Shown here one piece after another: positions 49,056 to 60,720 of a DNA stretch of 64,000 nucleotides. The stretch is taken from assembly GCA_029721515.1 (NCBI GenBank), contig JAQQSB010001463.1, forward strand, positions 1 to 64,000, in the 5' to 3' direction. Position 1 is the first letter of the stretch; the number at the start of each line of letters is the position of its first letter. The translations under genes were made by a program, and so were the position numbers. The stretch comes from Synanceia verrucosa. Its lineage: Eukaryota > Chordata > Actinopteri > Perciformes > Synanceiidae. The notes beneath the pieces are model-generated. The model was not told where the DNA came from and did not search any database. It saw nothing but the letters and a program-made list of their open reading frames with translations.

Positions 49056-52000
49056 CGGTATGCCGAAAAAGTCAAAAATTGTCAAAAACTTTCATGTCAT
49101 AAAAAGTGCTGAAAATGCCTTCTTATGGCCTGTAGAGTGAATTCATGGTGATATCTGGGGAGAAAAGTGCCAAAAAGGCCATTTTAGGACCTGAAAAATT
49201 AGAAAAAAAAATCATACCATGCGGTATGCGAAAAAGTCAAAAATTGTCAAAAATTTCATGTCATAAAAAGTGCTTAAAATGCCTTCTTATGGCCTGTAGA
49301 GTGAATTCATGGTGATATCTGGGCAGAAAAGTGCCAAAAAGGCCATTTTTAGGACCTGAAAAATTAGAAAAAATAATACCGCGGTATGACAAAAAAAGTC
49401 AAAAATTGTCAAAAAATTTCATGTCATAAAAAGTGCTGAAAATGCCTTCTTATGGCCTGTAGAGTGAATTCATGGTGATATCTGGGCAGAAAAGTGCCAA
49501 AAAGGCCATTTTTTGGAACCTGAAAAATTAGAAAAAAAAAAAATCATACCAGCGGTATGCGAAAAAGTCAAAAATTGTCAAAAAATTTCATGTCATAAAA
49601 AGTGCTGAAAATGCCTTCTTATGGCCTGTAGAGTGAATTCATGGTGATATCTGGGGAGAAAAGTGCCAAAGGCCATTTTTAGGACATCTGAAAAATTAGA
49701 AAAAATCATACCGGTATGCCGAAAAAGTCAAAAATTGTCAAAAAATTTCATGTCATAAAAAGTGCTGAAAATGCCTTCTTATGGCCTGTAGAGTGAATTC
49801 ATGGTGATATCTGGGCAGAAAAGTGCCAAAAAGGCCATTTTTTAGGACCTGAAAAATTAGGAAAAAAAATCATACCACGGTATGCCGAAAAAGTCAAAAA
49901 TTGTCAAAAAATTTCATGTCATAAAAAGTGCTGAAAATGCCTTCTTATGGCCTGTAGAGTGAATTCATGGTGATATCTGGGCAGAAAAGTGCCAAAAGGC
50001 CATTTTTTAGGACCTGAAAAATTAGAAAAAAAATCATACCGCGGTATGCCGAAAAAGTCAAAAATTGTCAAAAAATTTCATGTCATAAAAAGTGCTGAAA
50101 ATGCCTTCTTATGGCCTGTAGAGTGAATTCATGGTGATATCTGGGCAGAAAAGTGCCAAAAGGCCATTTTTAGGACCTGAAAAATTAGAAAAAATCATAC
50201 CAGCGGTATGCCGAAAAAGTCAAAAATTGTCATAAAAAATTTCATGTCATAACAAGTGCTGAACATGCCTTCTTATGGCGTGTAGAGTGAATTCATGGTG
50301 ATATCTGGGCAGAAAACTGCCAAAAAGGCCATTTTTTAGGACCTGAAAAATTAGAAAAAAAATCATACCGCGGTATGCCGAGAAAGTCAAAAATTGTCAA
50401 AAGATTTCATGTCATAAAAAGTGCTGAAAATGCCTTCTTATGGCCTGTAGAGTGAATTCATGGTGATATCTGGGGAGAAAAAGTGCCAAAGGCCATTTTT
50501 AGGACCTGAAAAATTAGAAAAAAAATCATACCACGGTATGCCGAAAAAGTCAAAAATTGTCAAAAAATTTCATGTCATAAAAAGTGCTGAAAATGCCTTC
50601 TTATGGCCTGTAGAGTGAATTCATGGTGATATCTGGGCAGAAAAGTGCCAAAAAGGCCATTTTTTAGGACCTGAAAAATTAGAAAAAAAAATCATACCGC
50701 GGTATGCCGAAAAAGTCAAAAATTGTCAAAAAATTTCATGTCATAAAAAGTGCTGAAAATGCCTTCTTATGGCCTGTAGAGTGAATTCATGGTGATATCT
50801 GGGGAGAAAAGTGGCAAAAAGGCCATTTTTTAGGACATCAAAAATTAGAAAAAAAAAAAATCATACCACGGTATGCCGAAAAAGTCAAAAATTGTCAAAA
50901 AATTTCATGTCATAAAAAGTGCTGAAAATGCCTTCTTATGGCCTGTAGAGTGAATTCATGGTGATATCTGGGGAGAAAAGTGCCAAAAAGGCCATTTTTT
51001 AGGACCTGAAAAATTAGAAAAAAAATCATACCGCGGTATGCCGAAAAAGTCAAAAATTGTCAAAAATTTCATGTCATAAAAAGTGCTGAAAATGCCTTCT
51101 TATGGCCTGTAGAGTGAATTCATGGTGATATCTGGGGCAGAAAAGTGGCAAAAAGGCCATTTTTTAGGACCTGAAAAATTAGAAAAAAAATCATACCGCG
51201 GTATGCCGAGAAAAAGTCAAAAATTGTCAAAATTTCATGTCATAAAAAGTGCTGAAAATGCCTTCTTATGGCCTGTAGAGTGAATTCATGTTGATATCTG
51301 GGCAGAAAAGTGCAAAAAGGCCATTTTTAGGACATCAAAAATTAGAAAAAAAATCATACCCAGCGGTATGCCGAAAAAGTCAAAAATTGTCAAAAATTTC
51401 ATGTCATAAAAAGTGCTGAAAAATGCCTTCTTATGGCCTGTAGAGTGAATTCATGGTGATATCTGGGCAGAAAAAGTGCCAAAGGCCATTTTTAGGACCT
51501 GAAAAATTAGAAAAAAAATCATACCCGGTATGCCGAAAAAGTCAAAAATTGTCAAAAATTTCATGTCATAAAAAGTGCTGAAAATGCCTTCTTATGGCCT
51601 GTAGAGTGAATTCATGGTGATATCTGGGCAGAAAAGTGCCAAAAAGGCCATTTTTTAGGACCTGAAAAATTTGAAAAAAAAAAAAATCATACAGCGGTAT
51701 GCCGAAAAAGTCAAAAATTCTCAAAAAATTTCATGTCATAAAAAGTGCTGAAAATGCCTTCTTATGGCCTGTAGAGTGAATTCATGGTGATATCTGGGCA
51801 GAAAAATGCCAAAAAGGCCATTTTTTAGGACCTGAAAAATTAGAAAAAAAAATCATACCGCGGTATGCCAAAAACGTCAAAAATTGTCAAAACATTTCAT
51901 GTCATAAAAAGTGCTGAAAATGCCTTCTTATGGCCTGTAGAGTGAATTCATGGTGATATCTGGGGAGAAAAGTGCCAAAAAGGCCATTTTTACAGGACCT

Positions 52001-52525
52001 GAAAAATTAGAAAAAAAAAAAAATCATACCGCGGTATGCCGAAAAAGTCAAAAATTGTCAAAAAATTTCATGTCATAAAAAGTGCTGAAAATGCCTTCTT
52101 ATGGCGTGTAGAGTGAATTCATGGTGATATCTGGGCAGAAAAGTGCCAAAAGGCCATTTTTTAGGACCTGAAAAATTTAGAAAAAAAAATCATACCAGCG
52201 GTATGCCGAAAAAGTCAAAAATTGTCAAAAAATTTCATGTCATCATAAAAAGTGCTGAAAATGCCTTCTTATGGCCTGTAGAGTGAATTCATGGTGATAT
52301 CTGGGCAGAAAAGTGCCAAAAAGGCCATTTTAGGACATCTGAAAAATTAGAAAAAAAATCATACCGCGGCATGCCGAAAAAGTCAAAAATTGTCATGAAA
52401 TTTCATGTCATAAAAAGTGCTGAAAATGCCTTCTTATGACCTGTAGAGTGAATTCATGGTGATCCCTGGGGAAAAAAGTGCCAAAAAGGCCATTTTTTAG
52501 GACCTGAAAAATTAGAAAAAAAAAT

Positions 52526-52550
52526 CATACGCCAAAAAAATCAAAAATTG
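52526..52550 (+). repeat. Palindrome-loss unit CATACGCCAAAAAAATC, copy 2
   Basis: Same junction and A7 length as 37031, 15,495 bp away. The preceding unit halves differ in detail (GATCCCTGGGGAAAAAAG here). Confidence 0.82.
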
Positions 52551-53994
52551 TCAAAAAATTTCATGTCATAAAAAGTGCTGAAAATGCCTTCTTATGGCCA
52601 GTAGAGTGAATTCATGGTGATATCTGGGCAGAAAAGTGCCAAAGGCCATTTTTAGGACCTGAAAAATTAGAAAAAAAAATCATACCATGGTATGCCGAAA
52701 AAGTCAAAAATTGTCAAAAAATTTCATGTCATAAAAGTGCTGAAAATGCCTTCTTATGGCCTGTAGAGTGAATTCATGGTGATATCTGGGCAGAAAAAGT
52801 GCCAAAAAGGCCATTTTTAGGACCTGAAAAATTAGAAAAAATCATACCCGGTATGCCGAAAAAGTCAAAAATTGTCAAAAATTTCATGTCATAAAAAGTG
52901 CTGAAAAATGCCTTCTTATGGCCTGTAGAGTGAATTCATGGTGATATCTGGGCAGAAAAGTGCCAAAAAGGCCATTTTTTAGGACCTGAAAAATCTGAAA
53001 AAAAAATCATACCGGTATACCGAAAAAGTCAAAAATTGGCAAAAAATTTCATGTCATAAAAAGTGCTGAAAATGCCTTCTTATGGCCTGTAGAGTGAATT
53101 CATGGTGATATCTGGGCAGAAAAATGCCAAAAAGGCCATTTTTTAGGACCTGAAAAATTAGGAAAAAAAATCATACCGCGGTATGCCGAAAAAGTCAAAA
53201 ATTGTCAAAAAATTTCATGTCATAAAAAGTGCTGAAAATGCCTTCTTATGGCCTGTAGAGTGAATTCATGTTGATATCTGGGGAGAAAAGTGCCAAAAAG
53301 GCCATTTTTTAGGACCTGAAAATTAGAAAAAAAAATCATACCACGGTATGCCGAAAAAGTCAAAAATTGTCAAAAAATATCATGTCATAAAAAGTGCTGA
53401 AAATGCCTTCTTATGGCCTGTAGAGTGAATTCATGGTGATATCTGGGCAGAAAAGTGCCAAAAAGGCCATTTTTTAGGACCTGAAAATTAGAAAAAAAAA
53501 TCATACCTTGGTATGCCGAAAAAGTCAAAAATTGTCAAAATTTCATGTCATAAAAAGTGCTGAAAATGCCTTCTTATGGCCTGTAGAGTGAATTCATGGT
53601 GATATCTGGGGAGAAAAAGTGCCAAAGGCCATTTTTAGGAACTGAAAAATTAGAAAAAAAATCATACCGCGGTATGCCGAAAAAGTCAAAAATTGTCAAA
53701 AAATTTCATGTCATAAAAAGTGCTGAAAATGCCTTCTTATGGCCTGTAGAGTGAATTCATGGTGATATCTGGGGAGAAAAGTGCCAAAAAGGCCATTTTT
53801 TAGGACCTGCAAAATTAGAAAAAAAAATCATACCGCGGTATGCCGAAAAAGTCAAAAATTGTCAAAAAATTTCATGTCATAAAAAGTGCTGAAAATGCCT
53901 TCTTATTGCCTGTAGAGTGAATTCATGGTGATATCTGGGCAGAAAAGTGCCAAAAAGGCCATTTTTTAGGACCTGAAAAATTAGAAAAAAAAAT

Positions 53995-54016
53995 CATACG
54001 GTATACCGAGAAAGTC
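53995..54016 (+). repeat. Rearranged palindrome CATACGGTATACCGAG, copy 3 of 3
   Basis: Same core and same following CAAAATATTTC as 24332-24353, 29,663 bp away. Confidence 0.85.
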
Positions 54017-57000
54017 AAAAATTGTCAAAATATTTCATGTCATAAAAAGTGCTGAAAATGCCTTCTTATGGCCTGTAGAGTGAATTCATGGTGATATCTG
54101 GGCAGAAAAGTGCCAAAAAGGCCATTTTTTAGGACCTGAAAAATTAGAAAAAAAAAAATCATACCGCGGTATGCCCAAAAAGTCAAAAATTGTCAAAAAT
54201 TTCATGTCATAAAAAGTGCTGAAAATGCCTTCTTATGGCCTGTAGAGTGAATTCATGGTGATATCTGGGCAGAAAAGTGCCAAAAGGCCATTTTTAGGAC
54301 CTGAAAAATTAGAAAAAAAATCATACCGCGGTATGCGAAAAAAGTCAAAAATTGTCAAAAATTTCATGTCATAAAAAGTGCTGAAAATTCCTTCTTATGG
54401 CCTGTAGAGTGAATTCATGGTGATATCTGGGCAGAAAAGTGCCAAAAAGGCCATTTTTTAGGACCTGAAAAATTAGAAAAAAATCATACCGCGGTATGCC
54501 GAAAAAGTCAAAAATTGTCAAAAAATTTCATGTCATAAAAAGTGCTGAAAATGCCTTCTTATGGCCTGTAGAGTGAATTCATGGTGATATCTGGGCAGAA
54601 AAGTGCCAAAAAAGCCATTTTTTATGATCTGAAAAATTAGAAAAAAAAATTATACCGCGGTATACCGAAAAAGTCAAAAATTGTCAAAAAATTTCATGTC
54701 ATAAAAAGTGCTGAAAATGCCTTCTTATGGCCTGTAGAGTGAATTCATGGTGATATCTGGGCAGAAAAGTGCCAAAAAGGCCATTTTTTAGAAAGTGAAA
54801 AATTGGAAAAAAAAATCATACCGCGGTATGCCGAGATAGTCAAAAATTGTCAAAAAATTTCATGTCATAAAAAGTGCTGAAAATGCCTTCTTATGGCCTG
54901 TAGAGTGAATTCATGTTGATATCTGGGGAGAAAAGTGCCAAAGGCCATTTTTAGGACCTGAAAAATTAGAAAAAAAATCATACCAGCGGTATGCCGAAAA
55001 AGTCAAAAATTGTCAAAAATTTCATGTCATAAAAAGTGCTGAAAATGCCTTCTTATGGCCTGTAGAGTGAATTCATGTTGATATCTGGGGAGAAAAGTGC
55101 AAAAGGCCATTTTTAGGACATCAAAAATTAGAAAAAAAATCATACCCGCGGTATGCCGAAAAAGTCAAAAATTGTCAAAAAATTTCATGTCATAAAAAGT
55201 GCTGAAAATGCCTTCTTATGGCCTGTAGAGTGAATTCATGGTGATATCTGGGGAGAAAAGTGCCAAAAGGCCATTTTTAGGACCTGAAAAATTTGAAAAA
55301 AAAATCATACCGGTATGCGAAAAAAGTCAAAAATTGTCAAAAATTTCATGTCATAAAAAGTGCTGAAAATGCCTTCTTATGGCCTGTAGAGTGAATTCAT
55401 GGTGATATCTGGGCAGAAAAGTGCCAAAGGCCATTTTTAGGACCTGAAAAATTAGAAAAAAAATCATACCGCGGTATGCCGAAAAAGTCAAAAATTGTCA
55501 AAAAATTTCATGTCATAAAAAGTGCTGAAAATGCCTTCTTATTGCCAGTAGAGTGAATTCATAGTGATATCTGGGGAGAAAAGTGCCAAAAAGGCCATTT
55601 TTTAGGACCTGAAAAATTAGAAAAAAAATCATACCGCGGTATGCCGAAAAAGTCAAAAATTGTCAAAAAATTTCATGTCATAAAAAGTGCTGAAAATGCC
55701 TTCTTATGGCCTGTAGAGTGAATTCATGGTGATATCTGGGCAGAAAAGTGCCAAAAGGCCATTTTTTAGGACCTGAAAAATTAGAAAAAAAAATCATACC
55801 GCGGTATGCCGAAAAAGTCAAAAATTGTCAAAAAATTTCATGTCATAAAAAGTGCTGAAAATGCCTTCTTATGGCCTGTAGAGTGAATTCATGGTGATAT
55901 CTGGGCAGAAAAGTGCCAAAAAGGCCATTTTTTAGGACCTGAAAAATTAGAAAAAAAAATCATACCGCGGTATGCCGAAAAAGTCAAAAATTGTCAAAAA
56001 ATTTCATGTCATAAAAAGTGCTGAAAATGCCTTCTTATGGCCTGTAGAGTGAATTCATGGTGATATCTGGGGAGAAAAGTGCAAAAAGGCCATTTTTTAG
56101 GACATCAAAAATTAGAAAAAAAAATCATACCGCGGTATGCCGAAAAAGTCAAAAATTGTCAAAAAATTTCATGTCATAAAAAGTGCTGAAAATGCCTTCT
56201 TATGGCCTGTAGAGTGAATTCATGGTGATATCTGGGGAGAAAAGTGCCAAAAAATGCCATTTTTTAGAACCTGAAAAATTAGGGAAAAAAAATCATACCG
56301 CGGTATGCCGAAAAAATTCAAAAATTGTCTAAAAATTTCATGTCATGAAAAGTGCTGAAAATGCCTTCTTATGGCCTGTAGAGTTAATTCATGGTGATAT
56401 CTGGGCAGAAAAGTGCAAAAAGGCCATTTTTTAGGACCTGAAAAATTAGAAAAAAAAAATCATACCATGGTATGCGAAAAAGTCAAAAATTGTCAAAAAA
56501 TTTCATGTCATAAAAAGTGCTGAAAATGCCTTCTTATGGCCTGTAGAGTGAATTCATGGTGATATCTGGGCAGAAAAAGTGCCAAAAAGGCCATTTTTAG
56601 GACCTGAAAAATTTAGAAAAAAATCATACCGCATGGTATGCGAAAAAGTCAAAAATTGTCAAAAATTTCATGTCATAAAAAGTGCTGAAAATGCCTTCTT
56701 ATGGCCTGTAGAGTGAATTCATGTTGATATCTGGGGAGAAAAGTGCAAAAGGCCATTTTTAGGACATGAAAAATTTGAAAAAAAAATCATACCACGGTAT
56801 GCCAAAAAAGTCAAAAATTGTCAAAAAATTTCATGTCATAAAAAGTGCTGAAAATGCCTTCTTATGGCCTGTAGAGTGAATTCATGGTGATATCTGGGCA
56901 GAAAAGTGCCAAAGGCCATTTTTAGGACCTGAAAAATTAGAAAAAAAATCATACCGCGGTATGCGAAAAAGTCAAAAATTGTCAAAAATTTCATGTCATA

Positions 57001-57747
57001 AAAAGTGCTGAAAATGCCTTCTTATGGCCTGTAGAGTGAATTCAGGGTGATATCTGGGCAGAAAAGTGCCAAAAAGGCCATTTTTAGGACCTGAAAAATT
57101 AGAAAAAAATCATACCAGCGGTATGCCGAAAAAGTCAAAAATTGTCAAAAAATTTCATGTCATAAAAAGTGCTGAAAATGCCTTCTTATGGCCTGTAGAG
57201 TGAATTCATGGTGATATCTGGGCAGAAAAAGTGCCAAAGGCCATTTTTAGGACCTGAAAAATTAGAAAAAAAATCATACCGCGGTATGCGAAAAAGTCAA
57301 AAATTGTCAAAATTTCATGTCATAAAAAGTGCTGAAAATGCCTTCTTATGGCCTGTAGAGTGAATTCATGGTGATATCTGGGCAAAAAAGTGCAAAGGCC
57401 ATTTTTAGGACCTGAAAAATTAGAAAAAAAAATCATACCCATGGTATGCCGAAAAAGTCAAAAATTCACAAAAAATTTCATTTCATAAAAAGTGCTGAAA
57501 ATGCCTTCTTATGGCCTGTAGAGTGAATTCATGGTGATATCTGGGCAGAAAAAGTGCCAAAAGGCCATTTTTAGGACATCAAAAATAAAAAAAAAAAATC
57601 ATACCGCGGTATGCCGAGAAAGTCAAAAATTGTCAAAAAATTTCATGTCATAAAAAGTGCTGAAAATGCCTTCTTATGGCCTGTAGAGTGAATTCATGGT
57701 GATATCTGGGCAGAAAAGTGCCAAAAAGGCCATTTTTTAGGACCTGA

Positions 57748-57778
57748 AAAATGAGAAAAAAAATCAGACCGTGGTATG
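57748..57778 (+). repeat. Rare haplotype AATGAG...CAGACCGTG, copy 3 of 3
   Basis: Both changes are linked exactly as at 14242-14270, including the CGTGG core. The next unit has GGCCAGTAGAG, whereas copy 1 is preceded by GGACTGTAGAG, so the shared stretch is short. Confidence 0.85.
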
Positions 57779-58852
57779 CCGAAAAAGTCAAAAATTGTCA
57801 AAAAATTTCATGTCATAAAAAGTGCTGAAAATGCCTTCTTATGGCCAGTAGAGTGAATTCATGGTGATATCTGGGCAGAGAAAAGTGCCAAAAAGGCCAT
57901 TTTTAGGACCTGAAAAATTAAAAAAAATCATACCATGGTATGCCGAAAAAGTCAAAAATTGTCAAAAATTTCATGTCATAAAAGTGCTGAAAATGCCTTC
58001 TTATGGCCTGTAGAGTGAATTCATGGTGATATCTGGGGAGAAAAGTGCCAAAAAGGCCATTTTTAGGACCTGAAAAATTTGAAAAATAAATCATACCCCG
58101 CGGTATGCCGAAAAAGTCAAAAATTGTCAAAAATTTCATGTCATAAAAAGTGCTGAAAATGCCTTCTTATGGCCTGTAGAGTGAATTCATGGTGATATCT
58201 GGGCAGAAAAAGTGCCAAAGGCCATTTTTAGGACCTGAAAAATTTAGAAAAAAAAAATCATACCGCGGTATGCCGAAAAAGTCAAAAATTGTCAAAAATT
58301 TCATGTCATAAAAAGTGCTGAAAATGCCTTCTTATGGCCTGTAGAGTGAATTCATGGTGATATCTGGGGAGAAAAAGTGCCAAAAGGCCATTTTTAGGAC
58401 ATCAAAAATTAGAAAAAAAATCATCATGCGGTATGCGAAAAAAGTCAAAAATTGTCAAAAATTTCATGTCATAAAAAGTGCTGAAAATGCCTTCTTATGG
58501 CCTGTAGAGTGAATTCATGGTGATATCTGGGCAGAAAAGTGCCAAAAGGCCATTTTTTAGGACCTCAAAAATTAGAAAAAAAAATCATACCGCGATATGC
58601 CGAAAAAGTCAAAAATTGTCAAAAAATTTCATGTCACAAAAAGTGCTGAAAATGCCTTCTTATGGCCTGTAGAGTGAATTAATGGTGCTATCTGGGCAGA
58701 AAAGTGTCAAAAAGGCCATTTTTTAGGACGTGAAAAATTAGAAAAAAAAATCATACCGCGGTATGCCGAGAAAGTCAAAAATTGTCAAAAAATTTCATGT
58801 CATAAAAAGTGCTGAAAATGCCTTCTTATGGCCTGTAGAGTGAATTCATGGT

Positions 58853-58935
58853 AATATCTGGGGAGAAAACAGGCAAAAAGACCAATTTTTAGGACATCAA
58901 AAATTTGAAAAAAAACATCATACAAACATATGCCG
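58853..58935 (+). repeat. Divergent monomer segment
   Basis: Changes include GTAATATC, GAAAACAGGC, AAAAAGACCAATTTTTAGG and CATACAAACATATGCC at the palindrome, where only the outer bases remain. The two neighbouring units also carry private changes (ATTAATGGTGC before, GAATTTATGG after), so the divergence spans about three units. Confidence 0.75.
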
Positions 58936-59248
58936 AAAAAGTCAAAAATTGTCAAAAACTTTCATGTCATAAAAAGTGCTGAAAATGACTTCTTATGGCC
59001 TGTAGAGTGAATTTATGGTGATATCTGGGGAGAGAAGTGGCAACAAGGCCATTTTTTAGGACGTGAAAAATTTGAAAAAAATCATCATACTGCGGTATGC
59101 CGAAAAAGTCAAAAATTGTCAAAAAATTTCATGTCATAAAAAGTGCTGAAAATGCCTTCTTATGGCCTGTAGAGTGAATTCATGTTGATATCTGGGGAGA
59201 AAAGTGCAAAAAAGGCCATTTTTTAGGACATCAAAAATTAGAAAAAAA

Positions 59249-59262
59249 ATCATAAAAGTCAA
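59249..59262 (+). repeat. Palindrome fully deleted
   Basis: The unit reads TCATAAAAGTCAAAAATTG, joining TCATA to AAAAGTC and removing the SacII core, the right arm and the third CpG. It is among the largest losses seen in this region. Confidence 0.8.
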
Positions 59263-60128
59263 AAATTGTCAAAAAATTTCATGTCATAAAAAGTGCTGAA
59301 AATGCCTTCTTATGGCCAGTAGAGTGAATTCATGGTGATATCTGGGGAGAAAAGTGCCAAAAAGGCCATTTTTTAGGACCTGAAAAATTAGGAAAAAAAT
59401 CATACCGCGGTATGACGAAAAAGACAAAAATTGTCAAAAAATTTCATGTCATAAAAAATACTGAAAATGCCTTCTTATGGCCTGTAGAGTGAATTCATGG
59501 TGATATCTGGGGCAGAAAAGTGCCAAACAGGCCATTTTTTAGGACCTGAAAAATTAGAAAAAAATCATACCGCGGTATGCCGAAAAAGTCAAAAATTGTC
59601 AAAAAATTTCATGTCATAAAAAGTGCTGAAAATGCCTTCTTATTGCCTGTAGAGTGAATTCATGGTGATATCTGGGAGAGAAAAGTGCCAAAAAGGCCAT
59701 TTTTAGGACCTGAAAAATTAGAAAAAAAAATCATACCCTTGGTATGCCGAAAAAGTCAAAAATTGTCAAAAATTTCATGTCATAAAAAGTGCTGAAAATG
59801 CCTTCTTATGGCCTGTAGAGTGAATTCATGGTGATATCTGGGGGCAGAAAAAGTGCAAAAAGGCCATTTTTAGGACCTGAAAAATTAGAAAAAAAAATCA
59901 TACGCGGTATGCCGAAAAAGTCAAAAATTGTCAAAAATTTCATGTCATAAAAGTGCTGAAAATGGCTTCTTATGGCCTGTAGAGTGAATTCATGGTGATA
60001 TCTGGGCAGAAAAAGTGCAAAAAGGCCATTTTTAGGACCTGAAAAATTAGAAAAAAAAAATCATAACGAGGTATTCCGAAAAAGTCAAAAATTGTCAAAA
60101 AATTTCATGTCATAAAAAGTGCTGAAAA

Positions 60129-60240
60129 TGCCTAGTTATTGCCTGTAGAGTGAATTCATGGTGATATCTGGGCAGAAAAGTGCCAAAAAAGCCATTTTTT
60201 AGGACCTGAAAAAGTTGAAAAAAAATCATACCGTGGTATG
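60129..60240 (+). repeat. Third relative of the 12781/23528 segment
   Basis: Shares CCTAGTTATTGCC, CCAAAAAAGCC, GAAAAAGTTG and the CGTGG core with the pair at 12.8 and 23.5 kb. It differs by GTAGAG instead of GTAGTG and by one A fewer before ATCATACC. Confidence 0.85.
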
Positions 60241-60720
60241 CCGAAAAAGTCAAAAATTGTCAAAAAATTTCATGTCATAAAAAGTGCTGAAAATGCCTTC
60301 TTATTGCCTGTAGAGTGAATTCATGGTGATATCTGGAGAGAAAAGTACCAAAAAGGCCATTTTTTAGGACATCAAAAATTAGAAAAAAATATCATACCGC
60401 GGTATGCCGAAAAAGTCAAAAATTGTCAAAAAAATTTCATGTCATAAAAAGTGCTGAAAATGCCTTCTTATGGCCTGTAGAGTGAATTCATGGTGATATC
60501 TGGTGAGAAAAAGTGCCAAAGGCCATTTTAGGACCTGAAAAATTAGAAAAAAAAAAAATCATACCCGCGGTATGCCGAAAAAGTCAAAAATTGTCAAAAA
60601 ATTTCATGTCATAAAAAGTGCTGAACATGCCTTCTTATGGCCTGTAGAGTGAATTCATGGTGATATCTGGGCAGAAAAGTGCCAAAATGGCCATTTTTTA
60701 GGACCTGAAAAATTGGAAAA

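Larger units (their letters stand above)
46141..51060 (+). repeat. Array block, mixed texture with two strongly divergent patches
   Basis: Compact units (46141-46460, 46730-47100, 48000-48260, 48730-49380) mix with regular ones. The two patches at 46859-46912 and 49014-49055 are among the most divergent in the window. The palindrome is deleted at 47255 and 48568. Only satellite is seen. Confidence 0.9.
51061..60720 (+). repeat. Array block, alternating compact and regular monomers
   Basis: Compact units occur at about 51061-51600, 52640-52920, 54180-54400, 54940-55450, 56460-57480, 57890-58480 and 59660-60000. Regular units lie between, for example 53710-54170 and 55480-56280. Palindrome changes are at 52526, 53995 and 59249 and a multi-change unit at 58853-58935. 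Only satellite is seen. Confidence 0.9.
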
